From positions 496,001 to 560,000 of the forward strand of contig NZ_SMBO01000003.1 of assembly GCF_004342985.1 (NCBI RefSeq): 64,000 nucleotides of DNA. Reading direction: 5' to 3'. Positions 1 through 9,465 of this stretch are shown piece by piece. The notes under the pieces are model-generated. The model did not search any database, was not told the origin of the DNA, and saw only the letters and a list, made by a program, of their open reading frames with translations. This DNA is from Novosphingobium sp. PhB57. GTDB lineage: Bacteria > Pseudomonadota > Alphaproteobacteria > Sphingomonadales > Sphingomonadaceae. The translations under genes were made by a program, and so were the position numbers. How positions within the stretch are numbered: position 1 is the first letter of the stretch; every line of letters begins with the position of its first letter.

Positions 1-832
1 CGAACAGCCCCCAAAGCTCGCCGTCCACGACGATGGAGATCGAGAGCGAGGCCCTGACGCCCATGTTGCGAAGATATTCGATATGGATCGGCGAGACCGA
101 CCGCAGCACCGAAAGCGACAGGTCTAGCGGTTTACCTTCGGCGTCCAGCTGGGGCACGATGGGAACCGGCACGGCATCGATATCGTGAATGACCCGCAGC
201 AGGTTGCGCTTGTAGAGTTCCCGCGCCTGGCGGGGAATGTCGCTGGCGGGATAGTGCAGTCCCTTGAAGGATCCGATACCGGCCTTGCAGGCCTCCGCCA
301 CCACTTCGCCGTCGCCGCCTGCCGCGAACTTGTAGACCATCACCCGGTCGTAGCCCAGCAGCGCGCGGACCTGGCGTGCGCCTTCCCGGTAGAAGGAGGC
401 CAGGTCCGGCCGGGTGTCCAGCCGCGCCATCATCGCGCGTACCATGCCGCTGGAATCCCCGCTGGTCGGCACGCCGGGTTCGAATTCCAGGACGATCTGT
501 CCTTGCGAGAGATGAAGCGCGAGGTCGTAGCACTGCCCGCCCTCTACCAGCCTCACGCCGAACATGCGCTCCACCGAATCCGGAGACACCAGATAGGCCA
601 TGCGGTTGCGCAAGTCATGGATCAGCGAGGCCGGGATGAAGCCGGAAAACGGCTGGCCGACAAGACTTTCAGGGGGAACGTCCAGCAGCGCCGCAATATT
701 GGCGGAAACGCGCGAGATCACCCAGTCCGTGCTGAGGGCGATCAGGTAGCCGACGGGTTGGACGGCGCCCAGCAGGTGGATGGGTTCACGATCGCAGTTG
801 GTCAGATCGACCGTCATACCAGTGTTCGTCAC
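1..832 (-). CDS. bphP: Bacteriophytochrome, N-terminal part (runs off left edge)
   Basis: Red/far-red photosensor, partial: about 277 N-terminal residues are in the window and the C-terminus (rest of GAF, PHY and output domain) lies outside. Visible are a PAS-2 domain that begins with the chromophore Cys (Cys13, in TNCDREPIHLLGAVQP) followed by a GAF domain carrying the phytochrome signature PASDIPRQARELY. Biliverdin attachment at a Cys ahead of the PAS domain is established for this family. I chose GTG at 832 because AAGAGG sits 4 bases upstream; an in-frame ATG at 817 is the alternative. Output (histidine kinase or diguanylate cyclase) cannot be told from here. Confidence 0.93.
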   Translation of the reverse strand, partial: MTNTGMTVDLTNCDREPIHLLGAVQPVGYLIALSTDWVISRVSANIAALLDVPPESLVGQPFSGFIPASLIHDLRNRMAYLVSPDSVERMFGVRLVEGGQCYDLALHLSQGQIVLEFEPGVPTSGDSSGMVRAMMARLDTRPDLASFYREGARQVRALLGYDRVMVYKFAAGGDGEVVAEACKAGIGSFKGLHYPASDIPRQARELYKRNLLRVIHDIDAVPVPIVPQLDAEGKPLDLSLSVLRSVSPIHIEYLRNMGVRASLSISIVVDGELWGLF

Positions 833-1030
833 GTCGCCTCTTGATCTTCGGCTGCCCGGTCGCGGCCCGGATGCGCCTTTGATTCCGCAATCCGGGTGCA
901 ACTCGCGAAACTCGGGCAAGTTGCTGGCTCTGCCGATTCATGCAATCGTTGCGACCGCGAAAAGTCCTGCCGCCGATTGCTGTCAGGCGCAAGCGAGAGA
1001 CGCACGGCGCCTGCGAATTCGCGCCGCCGG

Positions 1031-1306
1031 TCAGGCGAGCGGATCGGGCGATGGTGTCGCATCGGGCTCGTCCCGGTCGGCCAAGGCCGCATCGACCATG
1101 GCGCTCCAGATCGCGCGGCAGCTGGCGCTTTCCAGAGCGAGATCCCCGGCCGCTTCCATGTGATCGTCGGGCTCGCGCAGGGCCAGGAGGGCGGCGGCAA
1201 TGTCCGCTTTCAGCCGGTCCTGCTCCGCCTCCGCCAGATCCTCCCAGCGCGCAGGTGCGGACTGTTGCTGCACCACGGCGCGTGCGGCTCGCTCGATGGG
1301 GGTCAT
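1031..1306 (-). CDS. Small hypothetical acidic protein
   Basis: A 91-residue soluble, acidic, Ala-rich protein of no family I recognise. It has no signal peptide or membrane segment, and looks mostly helical (PIERAARAVVQQQ, then EAEQDRLKADIAAALLAL), ending in a Pro/Asp tail. The case for a real gene is a strong AAGGAGG ribosome site about 11 bases before the ATG, and its position between two genes on the same strand. The function is unknown. Confidence 0.6.
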   Translation of the reverse strand: MTPIERAARAVVQQQSAPARWEDLAEAEQDRLKADIAAALLALREPDDHMEAAGDLALESASCRAIWSAMVDAALADRDEPDATPSPDPLA

Positions 1307-1423
1307 GATAACGTGTTCCTCCTTAGGGCATGGGGCCGAAGGCGCAGGCTCGTTTCGAAAGAGACGGCAACCCTGCGCGTTCGGCCTGCACCACGCAAAC
1401 GGAGAAACCGCCCCGTCGTTGCC

Positions 1424-2059
1424 TCAGGGCGTCGGCGAGGCCGGCGCGGAGGGCTGCGGAGCGGCGATCTCCACCTCCACCCGTCGGTTCCTGGCGCGCC
1501 CTTCCTGGTCGTCGCTGCCATCGAGCTTGCGGTTGGGCGCGATGGGGCGCGCCTCTCCCAGCGCGACGACCGAAATGCGCGCTTTCGCGACTCCCTTGCT
1601 TTCGAGATAGTCGCGCGCCGCTTCCGCCCGCCTGCGCGAGGCGGCCAGGTTGTCGGCATCCGAACCGCGGGAGTCGCTGTGCCCCCAGATCGTGATCGCC
1701 CCGCCGGCCGCGAAAGCGGGCGTGGTGAGCAACCCGTCCAGCAGCGCACGCCCGGCCTCGTCGGGCTTGGCGCCCTTTGCCGGATAGGGCACGACGAGGT
1801 GGACCGTCTCGACCGGTGGTGCCTGGGTCGGCCCCACATCGACATCGGCGCGGATGATCGATTTCTTCGGTTCGTCCGCCGCAGGATCGGGTGCGGCGCT
1901 GGCGTCCGCGTCAGGAAGGGCGCTGTCGGGAACGACGCCATCGGGCGCTGCCCGCTGCGTGGCGCTATCGGTGCTCTCTCCCTCGCTTCCGGTGCCCTGC
2001 TGGCAGCCGCCGAGGGCCGCCAGCAGGATCGCGGATGCGATCATGGGCGCGCTTTTCAT
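1424..2059 (-). CDS. OmpA-family peptidoglycan-associated lipoprotein
   Basis: Outer-membrane-anchored protein expected to bind peptidoglycan. A lipoprotein signal ends in the lipobox LGGC (lipid-bearing Cys19). A low-complexity Ser/Glu/Asp/Pro linker follows, then a C-terminal OmpA domain (about residues 90-205) with the typical ITIWGHSDSRGSDADN and LSxxRAExARDYLxSxG patterns. At 211 aa it is normal for stand-alone OmpA lipoproteins. Its ATG overlaps the stop of the upstream antiporter gene (ATGA, 2056-2059), so the two are translationally coupled. A link between cell-envelope anchoring and ion stress is only an inference from that coupling. Confidence 0.88.
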   Translation of the reverse strand: MKSAPMIASAILLAALGGCQQGTGSEGESTDSATQRAAPDGVVPDSALPDADASAAPDPAADEPKKSIIRADVDVGPTQAPPVETVHLVVPYPAKGAKPDEAGRALLDGLLTTPAFAAGGAITIWGHSDSRGSDADNLAASRRRAEAARDYLESKGVAKARISVVALGEARPIAPNRKLDGSDDQEGRARNRRVEVEIAAPQPSAPASPTP

Positions 2060-3912
2060 GCTGTCGCCTCCTTGTTTTCAATCGTGTCGCGGGTGTTTTC
2101 GGGCTCGCCGTGGCGCGACGGGCCATAGGAAATGATCGTGTCGCCCGGTTGCGGCGTGGGCCGCGAGGCGTGCGTGAAGAACAGGATCCTTCCGTCCTTG
2201 CGCAGCAGGAACAGCATGTTCGCATCTTCCGGCAGCGCAGCCTGCGCATCGGCGAAGTCGAACTGCTCGCTGATGCGGGTCTTGCGGAAGGCCCAGCCCG
2301 CGCGTTCGTGCTCGGCGATTTCCGCCACGCCGATCCCGGAGGCGAACATGGCGCGGCCGCGCAAGGCTTCGGGCAAGCTGCGGTGGTCCTCGTCATCGCC
2401 CATCCCGCCGAGCTGATAGACCGAGTCCCGGCCGATGTCCGGGGCGAACTCGCTGCAGACGAGCGCATTGTAGGCTTCGTTGTCGGTCGTCGCGGCCAGG
2501 ACCTGGAACTGCGTGAGGTCGAGGCGCTCGTCAGTCGATTCCGCCAGGATCTCTCCGTGGTAAGTGGCAATGCCCGCCTGCCGGGCGACGGAAAGGCGCT
2601 GCCAGCTGGTGTCCACGATCATCACCGGAACGTCGAGCTGACGCAGCTGGTTGGCCAGCGAGAGGCTCCACGAAGTGCTGCCCACGATCAGCAGCCCCTT
2701 CTTGCGCGCGCCCGTCACTTTCAGCCAGCGCGCCACGTAGCGGATGCTGAAACCATGCGCGAGGATAGTGGCCACGACCACCGAGAACGACAGTGTCACC
2801 AGGATGCTGCCGTCGCCGTAACCCAGCTGGTCGAGCCGGAGCGCGAAAAGGCCGGACATCGCCACGGCGACCACGCCGCGCGGCGCGATCCATGCCACCA
2901 ACAGCCGCTCATTCCAGGGGATCTTGCTGAAAGCCAGGCTCAGCAGCACCGTCGCCGGGCGAACCACGAACAGCAGCGCCAGCAGATAGGCGATGAAGCG
3001 CCACTCGAACTGGCGCAGCACTCCAAAGTCGAGCGAGGCGGACAGCAGCACGAAGACGCCCGAGATAAGGAGAACGGTGACGTTCTCCTTGAAGGGGTGA
3101 ATGTCGCGCAGGGAATCCAGCCGCATGTTGGCGATGGCCACGCCCATCACCGTGACAGCAAGGAGACCCGTTTCCTGCTGGATCATGTTGGAGAGGACGA
3201 ACGTGCCGATCACCGCCACCAGCAGGACGGGCGCCTTGAGATATTCCGGCACATGTCCGCGCGGGAAGGCCCAGGCGATGGCGCGGGCCACGGCATAGCC
3301 GATGAGCCCCGCCACGAGCGCGGCAGCCAGGAGGGCGGCCAGGACCGAAAGCAGCGTGCCGCCTTCTCCCGCCCGCCGCAGGTATTCGTAAGTGATGACG
3401 GCGCAGAGCGCGCCGAAGGGATCGTTGACGATCGCTTCCCACTTCAGGATCGCGCGCGGCCGCGGCGCGATGTTGCTCTGGCGCAGCAGGGGAATGACCA
3501 CGGTGGGCCCGGTCACCACCAGAATGCCTGCGAACAGGATCGCGACCGGCCAGACCAGCCCCGCGACGTAGTAGCAGGCCACGGCGCCAAGCACCCAGCC
3601 CACGGGAATGCCTATCATCATCAGGCGCGTCACCGCGCCTTCGGTCTTTCTGAGTTCGCGGAAATTGAGGCTGAGGCCGCCTTCGAACAGGATCAGCGCC
3701 ACAGCGACCGAGATCATCGGTTCCAGCAGGTCACCGAAAGTGTGTTCGGGAACGACGAGGCCGGTGACGGGACCTGCAAGGACACCGGCGGCGAGCATAA
3801 GGGCAATGGCCGGCCAACCGGTACGCCACGCGATCCATTGCGCGCCGATACCGAGGAAGCCGATCAGCGCGAAGACGAGGGCTTGCTGCTGCATGACGGG
3901 AGGCATAACCAT
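2056..3912 (-). CDS. Cation:proton antiporter (CPA family) with TrkA-N-like cytosolic domain
   Basis: Inner-membrane Na+/H+ or K+/H+ exchanger. About 12 hydrophobic helices fill the first ~400 residues and include the family hallmarks EGGLSLNF and WEAIVNDPFGA (the ND pair lies in the ion-binding core). The C-terminal ~200 residues resemble an NAD-binding TrkA-N domain (KKGLLIVGSTSWSLSLANQL) followed by a TrkA-C-like tail. The reading frame is open upstream to a TTG at 3960, but that N-terminus is basic and poorly family-like. I prefer ATG 3912 (alternatives 3906, 3894); none has a good ribosome site. It is the first gene of a two-gene operon with the OmpA lipoprotein. Confidence 0.88.
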   Translation of the reverse strand: MVMPPVMQQQALVFALIGFLGIGAQWIAWRTGWPAIALMLAAGVLAGPVTGLVVPEHTFGDLLEPMISVAVALILFEGGLSLNFRELRKTEGAVTRLMMIGIPVGWVLGAVACYYVAGLVWPVAILFAGILVVTGPTVVIPLLRQSNIAPRPRAILKWEAIVNDPFGALCAVITYEYLRRAGEGGTLLSVLAALLAAALVAGLIGYAVARAIAWAFPRGHVPEYLKAPVLLVAVIGTFVLSNMIQQETGLLAVTVMGVAIANMRLDSLRDIHPFKENVTVLLISGVFVLLSASLDFGVLRQFEWRFIAYLLALLFVVRPATVLLSLAFSKIPWNERLLVAWIAPRGVVAVAMSGLFALRLDQLGYGDGSILVTLSFSVVVATILAHGFSIRYVARWLKVTGARKKGLLIVGSTSWSLSLANQLRQLDVPVMIVDTSWQRLSVARQAGIATYHGEILAESTDERLDLTQFQVLAATTDNEAYNALVCSEFAPDIGRDSVYQLGGMGDDEDHRSLPEALRGRAMFASGIGVAEIAEHERAGWAFRKTRISEQFDFADAQAALPEDANMLFLLRKDGRILFFTHASRPTPQPGDTIISYGPSRHGEPENTRDTIENKEATA

Positions 3913-3976
3913 CTCGGGCAGCCAAGGTAACCGGCGGGCACGAATTTTTTTCCCCAGCAAGCCCCTGAACGGATCG

Positions 3977-4879
3977 CTAGCCGGCCTCCGCCAGGTTTCG
4001 CTCCCGGATCAGCTGGACCAGGGCCCGCAGACCGGCCGGGGTATGGCGGTTGCCCGGATAATAGAGCGTGAGGCCCGGATAAGGCGGGCTCCAATCCTCC
4101 AGCACCGCCACCAGCCGGCCCTGCGCGACATGCTCCCTGACCGACCATTCGTTGAGATAGGCCAGCCCGATACCGGCCAGGACCGCTTCCTGCATCAGCG
4201 TCATCTCGTCCAGGACGAGGGCGCCGGGAACGTCGACTTCCACCGCCTCTCCCCGCCGCTCGAACTCCCATTTCCAGATCGCGCCGGTGGCCAGCCGCGC
4301 GCGGATGCAGCGGTGATGCAGCAGGTCGGCGGGCACTTGCGGCGTTCCCCATTGCGCGAGGTAACCCGGCGTGGCGACGACGATCATCCGCACCGGACCA
4401 CCGATGGGCACGGCGATCATGTCCTGCGGCACATGTTCCATCAGCCGGATGCCGGCGTCGAACCCTTGCTGCACGATGTCCACCAGCCGGCCTTCCGTCG
4501 CCAGCACCAGGTTCATGTCCGGGAAACGCGCCAGGTATTCGAGGAAAATCGGGGTCAGGGTCATGCGGCCAGCCCCGGCGGATGTATTGATGCGCAGCGT
4601 GCCGGCGGGCGTGTCGCGGTGGCTGTTCACATCCTCGATGGCGCTGCCGATTTCCACGAGCGCAGGGGCGATGCGGGCAATGAATTGCGCCCCGGCATCC
4701 GTGGGCGAGACGCTGCGGGTCGTTCGGTTGAACAGCCGCACCCCTAGCCGCCGCTCCAGCGCCGCAACGCCGTGGCTGAGCGCCGACGTCGACAGGCCCA
4801 ATTCCTCGGCGGCAGCACGAAAACTGCCGAGACGCGCGATCATCACCACGCCTTCGAATTCGGCCAGGCCGCCTTTCAT
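3977..4879 (-). CDS. LysR-family transcriptional regulator
   Basis: DNA-binding regulator of about 300 aa. An N-terminal winged helix-turn-helix (ARLGSFRAAAEELGLSTSALSHGVAALERRLGVRLFNRTTR) is followed by the periplasmic-binding-like effector domain. Divergent from an aldehyde dehydrogenase about 100 bp away, the classic arrangement in which a LysR protein controls its neighbour and itself. I take ATG 4879, with AAGGA 9 bases upstream; ATG 4888 is equally in frame. A longer frame reaching to 5083 would overlap the aldehyde dehydrogenase gene and is not credible. The effector is unknown. Confidence 0.93.
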   Translation of the reverse strand: MKGGLAEFEGVVMIARLGSFRAAAEELGLSTSALSHGVAALERRLGVRLFNRTTRSVSPTDAGAQFIARIAPALVEIGSAIEDVNSHRDTPAGTLRINTSAGAGRMTLTPIFLEYLARFPDMNLVLATEGRLVDIVQQGFDAGIRLMEHVPQDMIAVPIGGPVRMIVVATPGYLAQWGTPQVPADLLHHRCIRARLATGAIWKWEFERRGEAVEVDVPGALVLDEMTLMQEAVLAGIGLAYLNEWSVREHVAQGRLVAVLEDWSPPYPGLTLYYPGNRHTPAGLRALVQLIRERNLAEAG

Positions 4880-4978
4880 TATCCTCATTCCTTCATCAAC
4901 CCATCCCGTTCTATCCTGCTTATCCAGATAATTCCACAGAACTACATCAGCCGGGTTCCCAGGAAAGGACCCAGTGAC

Positions 4979-6394
4979 ATGAAGACCATCGACACCATCT
5001 ACATCGACGGGCAGTTCGTGACCCCGCACGGCACGGAACTGTTCGATCTCCACAATCCGGCCACCGCAGGTGTGATCGGGCAAGTTCGGCTCGGCGACGC
5101 GATCGACGCCCGCAAGGCGGTTGCTGCGGCACGGCGCGCTTTCCCGGCGATGGCGCGGACGAGCAAGGCCGAACGGTCCGCCATGCTGGAACGCCTTGCC
5201 GCAGCCCTGGAGACCCGCCGCGCCGAACTTCTCGATGCCGTGATCGAAGAATACGGCGCGCCGGTCTCACGCTCCGCCTGGATGGTGGACTACGCCGTGG
5301 GTGCCTTTCGCGAGGCGGCCAAGGCGCTGGAAGACTATGCTTTCGTGCGCCAGATGGGCACCGCCACGGTAACGATGGAACCGCTCGGCGTCGCCGCCAT
5401 CATCACGCCCTGGAACGCCAATCCCGGGTTCATCGCTGCCCGGCTGGCCATGGTGATCGCGGCCGGGGCGACATGCGTGATCAAGCCCAGCGAAATGAGC
5501 GCACTGCAAACCCAGATCGTCACCGAAGCCTTGCATGAGGCACGGATTCCGGCGGGCGTCTTCAACATCGTCAATGGCCGGGGCGACGTGGTCGGCGCGG
5601 AACTCAGCGGCCACCCCGATATCGCGAAAGTCTCCTTCACCGGCTCCACGGTCACCGGCCGGGCGATCCTGCGCACCGCGGCCGAGACCTTCAAGCGAGT
5701 CACGCTGGAACTGGGCGGCAAGTCGCCGATGGTCGTGCTCGACGATGCCGATTTTGACGCTGCCATCCCCTTCGCGCTCGCCGCCGGCTTCAACAACAGC
5801 GGCCAGGCCTGCATCGCGGGCACGCGCATTCTCGTCCCGGCGCACCTGCTGAAGGCGTTCGAGACCGGCATCCGGGAAGCCGTGGCCCATGTCCGGTCCG
5901 GCGACCCGCGCGATCCGGCAACGACGATCGGGCCCATGGTCAGCCAGCGGCAGTGGGACCGCGTGCAGTCCTACATTCGCAAGGGGCAGGAAGAAGGCGC
6001 GATCCTGCTGGCCGGCGGCGAAGGCCGGCCCGAAGGCGCGGCCGAGGGCTGGTTCGTGAAGCCGACGATCTTCACCGGCGTGCGCAACGACATGACCATT
6101 GCCCGCGAGGAGATCTTCGGCCCCGTCCTTTCGATCATTCCCTACGAGGGCGACGAAGAGGCCGTCGCCATCGCCAATGACACCGACTACGGCCTTCACG
6201 CCTATGTCGCCGGCGGCGACCCGCAAAGGGCGCGCGCCGTGGCCGAGCGCATCCTGGCGGGCCGCATCATCATCAACGGCGCGCCGATGGAAATGACCGC
6301 CCCGTTCGGCGGCTTCAAGCACTCGGGCCTCGGCCGGGACAACGGCGCCTTCGGCATCGAAGCCCTGCTGGAGGCCAAGGCCATCATGGCCTGA
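4979..6394 (+). CDS. NAD(P)-dependent aldehyde dehydrogenase
   Basis: Cytosolic aldehyde dehydrogenase superfamily enzyme, 471 aa, oxidising an aldehyde to the carboxylate. Family motifs are all present: PWNANPGF and KPSEMSA (nucleotide binding), SFTGSTVTGRAI, the general base in LELGGKSPM, the catalytic Cys in NNSGQACIAG, and EEIFGPVLSI. The start is ATG 4979 after AGGAAAGGAC, not the upstream frame opening at 4772 inside the LysR promoter. The substrate is not determinable. The adjacent divergent LysR gene suggests induction by a specific aldehyde or its precursor. Confidence 0.95.
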   Translation: MKTIDTIYIDGQFVTPHGTELFDLHNPATAGVIGQVRLGDAIDARKAVAAARRAFPAMARTSKAERSAMLERLAAALETRRAELLDAVIEEYGAPVSRSAWMVDYAVGAFREAAKALEDYAFVRQMGTATVTMEPLGVAAIITPWNANPGFIAARLAMVIAAGATCVIKPSEMSALQTQIVTEALHEARIPAGVFNIVNGRGDVVGAELSGHPDIAKVSFTGSTVTGRAILRTAAETFKRVTLELGGKSPMVVLDDADFDAAIPFALAAGFNNSGQACIAGTRILVPAHLLKAFETGIREAVAHVRSGDPRDPATTIGPMVSQRQWDRVQSYIRKGQEEGAILLAGGEGRPEGAAEGWFVKPTIFTGVRNDMTIAREEIFGPVLSIIPYEGDEEAVAIANDTDYGLHAYVAGGDPQRARAVAERILAGRIIINGAPMEMTAPFGGFKHSGLGRDNGAFGIEALLEAKAIMA

Positions 6395-6432
6395 GCCGCC
6401 GGCTTCGCAGGGCCCCGCCTTGCGACGCCGCC

Positions 6433-9342
6433 CTACGACAGGGAAGCGAGCAGCGTTTCGGCCCGCCCAAGATCGCGATCCTGGGCGGGTCGTGACATAT
6501 CGTGCCGGGCCTGCTCGACAAGCGCCCTGGCCTCATGGGCCTTGCCCTCCTGGACCAGCGTCGCCGCCAGATCGAGCGCGGCGCGCAGTTCCCACGCACG
6601 GGCGCCCTGATCGCGGGCGAGACTGCGCGCTTCCTCCAGCAATGCCCGCGCCGCGCCTGCCTCGTCGGCGCTGGCCGCACCGACTATCGCGGCCTTGATC
6701 CGCAGCAGTTCCGGCAAGGCGATGCGCTCTTCATTGGCGGTGCAGCGGGCAATGGTGGCATCGACGACCTGCCGCGCATCCTGCAGCCGGCCCTCCGCGG
6801 CCAATCCGCGCGCCAGGGCGATCGAGAACGGCGTCGTCAACAGATCGTAGCGCGCGGCGCGCAGAAGCGAGAGGCTCTCCTGCAGCGCCAGAACGGCCGC
6901 GGCATGATCGCCCCGCTCCACGGCCACTTCGCCCCGGAAACCCCCGGCGGCCGCGATATAGGGGCCGAGCGCGTTGACTTGGGCGCTATCGGTGAAAGCT
7001 GCCAGCGTCTGGTCCACCAGCGCCATCTCGCCCATCCACAAGTAGACCGAGAAAGCCCATATGAGCGCGATGCAATGCGTTACCGGGTGATCCAGCCCCG
7101 CCGCCTCGCGCACCGCCTGCTCTGCCAGAGCGCGCGCGGCCATGGGTTCGCCGGAGAGCCACAGGGTCCGCGCGAGGGCAATGGTGGACCGGTTGCGATG
7201 ATCGAACCCGAAAGCGATCGTCCGGCTGCGCTCGGAAGGCGGACTGGCCGCCAGCGCGCGTTCCAGGTCGTGCCGGGCGCGGGTCTGGTCGCCTGCCAGG
7301 TGATGGGAGATACCCGAAAGCGAATAGGCCACCGCCAGGGCTTCGGGTTCTCCGATCGCCTCGGCAATCTCCACCGCCCGTTCGGCATGGCGCGTGGCGA
7401 CTTCGTATTCGCCGATGCGCTCGTGGAAGATGTGCAGGCGGGCCAGCGTGCAGAGCTGCCCCCAGCGATCTTCCAGCGCAGTGCCGATGTCCAGCGCGCG
7501 GGTGAGCGCCGCCCCTGCTTCGGGACTGTTGCCGCGGGTGAACATCAGCGCGATGCCCAGCGCGCTCTGCAGTTCCAGTTCCATCGCGCTGCCGCGCTGC
7601 TCCGGCTCCAGCGCCGCGATGGCGCGGGCCGCCCAGGTGCGACACTCCACGAGGTGCGACAGATTGAGGAAGACCCGCAGGCTGGCGGCGGCCAGACGCA
7701 CGGCGAGCTTCAGGTCTCCCTCGGGCCCGAAGCTCCAGTCCAGGGCGCTGCGAATGTTGCCCAGCTGCGGCCGAAACGACCGCGGATCCTGGAAGGCGGC
7801 GGCATCCTGCGCCGCGATCGCTTCCAGTTCCGTCAGGAAGAACGCCGCATGACGCCGGGTGGTGGCCCGAAGCTCCTCCGGCCCGCGCCCGGCAAGCTTT
7901 TCCTTGGCATAGGCGCGGGTCATCTCCAGCAGCCGATAGGTCCCCGTGCCGCGCAGGCGATTGGGCGAAATGAGCGACTTGGCCGTAAGTTCGTCGAACG
8001 AGGCCGCCACTTCGTCCGAACCGAGCGCGGCATCGCTCACCACATAGATGGCGGCATCGATCGAGAAGGGGCCGACGAAGACGGAGAGCCGGTCCAGCAC
8101 GGTTCGTTCGGCCGGGGAGAGCAAGTCGTAACTCCAGTCCAGCGCGGCGCGAAGGGTCTGCTGGCGCGGCTGCGCGGTGCGCCGCCCTGCCCATGCCAGG
8201 CTGAAACGCTCGCCGATCTGGCGGGCCGTGGCCGCCACCCCGTGAGCGGCGACGCGCACGGCCGCGAGTTCGATAGGCAGGGCCATGCCGTCCAGCCGGA
8301 GGCACATCCCGGCGATGAGGCGGGCATCCTCCGCGTCGATTTCCAGCGCGCTGTCCGCCGCCCGCGCCCTTTCGCAGAACAACTGCACGGCGGGATAGGC
8401 CAGCAATTGCGCCCGCGTCATGCCCTCCGGATCCTCGGGATAGTCCAGCGCGTCGAGGCGGTGGACATGTTCCCCCCTCACCCGCAACGGCTCCCGCGAG
8501 GTCGTGACGATCCGCACTTGCGGCGCGGCCTCGGTGATCCGCTCGACGATCTCTGCCGCCTGCTCCACGACATGCTCGCAATTGTCGAGCAGCAGCAGGA
8601 ACGGCCGGTCGCGCAAGTGGCCCAGGATCACCGCGGCGGGATCGCCGCTATGCACGGATATGCCCATGGCCCCGGCGATCATCGGCGGCACGAGCGAGGG
8701 GTTCTCCAGCATGCCGAAGTCGACGAAAGCGGCATCGCCCGCGAAGCGCGCCGTCAGCCGATGGCCGATCTCGACCATGAGCGACGTCTTTCCCACGCCG
8801 GCCGGGCCGGCGATGGTGAATATCGGCGTATCGACCACGCGGTTCAGCAGGAGTTCCACATCGCGCTCACGGCCGATGAGGTGCGGCAGCGGCGGCGGGA
8901 TATTGGTCGTGAAGCCTTCGGCCACCTTCGGTGTCGTGACGTCCGGCGGGGAACCGGCCTCCGCCGGTCTCTCGACCGGGGCGACGAAGGCGTAGCCGAC
9001 GCCGACTTGCGTGGCGATGTAGCGCGCGCCGCCACCCTGATCGCCCTCGCCCGCCCCGCCGCCTTCTCCTGCCTTACCTTCGCCCAGAATCTTGCGCAGG
9101 CCCGCCATGTGGAAGCGCAGGCTGCCGTCTTCCACCACCACATCGGGCCATACGCGCCGAAGCAGTTCGCGTTTGGACAGGACGCGGCCGGGCTGTTCGG
9201 CCAGGGCAACGAGCAAGTCGAACGAACGCCCGCCGATCTCCACCGGCTGTCCGTCACGCGTCAGCAGACGCGCCCCGGGAGAGAGGCAGAACGGCCCGAA
9301 CACCATCTGCTCGCCGAACGCCGGGTTGTCCTGATCCGCCAC
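6433..9342 (-). CDS. Winged-helix / STAND ATPase / helical-repeat regulator
   Basis: Large (969 aa) one-protein signal integrator. An OmpR-type winged helix (Trans_reg_C, about residues 12-110) is joined to a STAND/NB-ARC-like ATPase with P-loop AGPAGVGKTS and Walker B FLLLLDNCEH. A long TPR-like helical repeat region follows from about residue 500 to the C-terminus. This is the AfsR/SARP-like plan without a bacterial transcription-activator domain. It has no signal peptide or TM segment. Start codon is GTG. The wing of the DNA-binding domain carries an unusual Gly/Glu-rich insertion (residues about 92-108, GKAGEGGGAGEGDQGGGAR). The gene is convergent with the aldehyde dehydrogenase and heads away from the 9.5-18 kb oxidoreductase cluster, which it may regulate (inference). 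Confidence 0.9.
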   Translation of the reverse strand: MADQDNPAFGEQMVFGPFCLSPGARLLTRDGQPVEIGGRSFDLLVALAEQPGRVLSKRELLRRVWPDVVVEDGSLRFHMAGLRKILGEGKAGEGGGAGEGDQGGGARYIATQVGVGYAFVAPVERPAEAGSPPDVTTPKVAEGFTTNIPPPLPHLIGRERDVELLLNRVVDTPIFTIAGPAGVGKTSLMVEIGHRLTARFAGDAAFVDFGMLENPSLVPPMIAGAMGISVHSGDPAAVILGHLRDRPFLLLLDNCEHVVEQAAEIVERITEAAPQVRIVTTSREPLRVRGEHVHRLDALDYPEDPEGMTRAQLLAYPAVQLFCERARAADSALEIDAEDARLIAGMCLRLDGMALPIELAAVRVAAHGVAATARQIGERFSLAWAGRRTAQPRQQTLRAALDWSYDLLSPAERTVLDRLSVFVGPFSIDAAIYVVSDAALGSDEVAASFDELTAKSLISPNRLRGTGTYRLLEMTRAYAKEKLAGRGPEELRATTRRHAAFFLTELEAIAAQDAAAFQDPRSFRPQLGNIRSALDWSFGPEGDLKLAVRLAAASLRVFLNLSHLVECRTWAARAIAALEPEQRGSAMELELQSALGIALMFTRGNSPEAGAALTRALDIGTALEDRWGQLCTLARLHIFHERIGEYEVATRHAERAVEIAEAIGEPEALAVAYSLSGISHHLAGDQTRARHDLERALAASPPSERSRTIAFGFDHRNRSTIALARTLWLSGEPMAARALAEQAVREAAGLDHPVTHCIALIWAFSVYLWMGEMALVDQTLAAFTDSAQVNALGPYIAAAGGFRGEVAVERGDHAAAVLALQESLSLLRAARYDLLTTPFSIALARGLAAEGRLQDARQVVDATIARCTANEERIALPELLRIKAAIVGAASADEAGAARALLEEARSLARDQGARAWELRAALDLAATLVQEGKAHEARALVEQARHDMSRPAQDRDLGRAETLLASLS

Positions 9343-9465
9343 GATATCGCCTGTCCTCTGGATCCCCGCCTGCCACTATGTGTCGACGGGATCACACAAA
9401 CCTGACTAGGCGTTTTCAGCAGTTTCCTTCCCAGATCAAGACACGGTGCGCAAAGGAGGGCGGGA

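Noticed and set aside
1891..3930. A 679-codon plus-strand open frame opposite the antiporter
   Set aside because: Low-complexity His/Gln/Arg-rich translation with no family features; the minus strand carries transmembrane helices and antiporter motifs.
6395..6432. Terminator between aldehyde dehydrogenase and the STAND regulator
   Set aside because: Only a weak CGCAGGG/CCTTGCG pairing with a mismatch is present; not enough to call.
6502..9405. A 967-codon open frame on the plus strand opposite the 969-aa regulator
   Set aside because: It is the antisense image of a GC-rich gene: composition is Arg/Gly/His/Gln-rich without any domain, while the minus strand encodes clear winged-helix and P-loop motifs.
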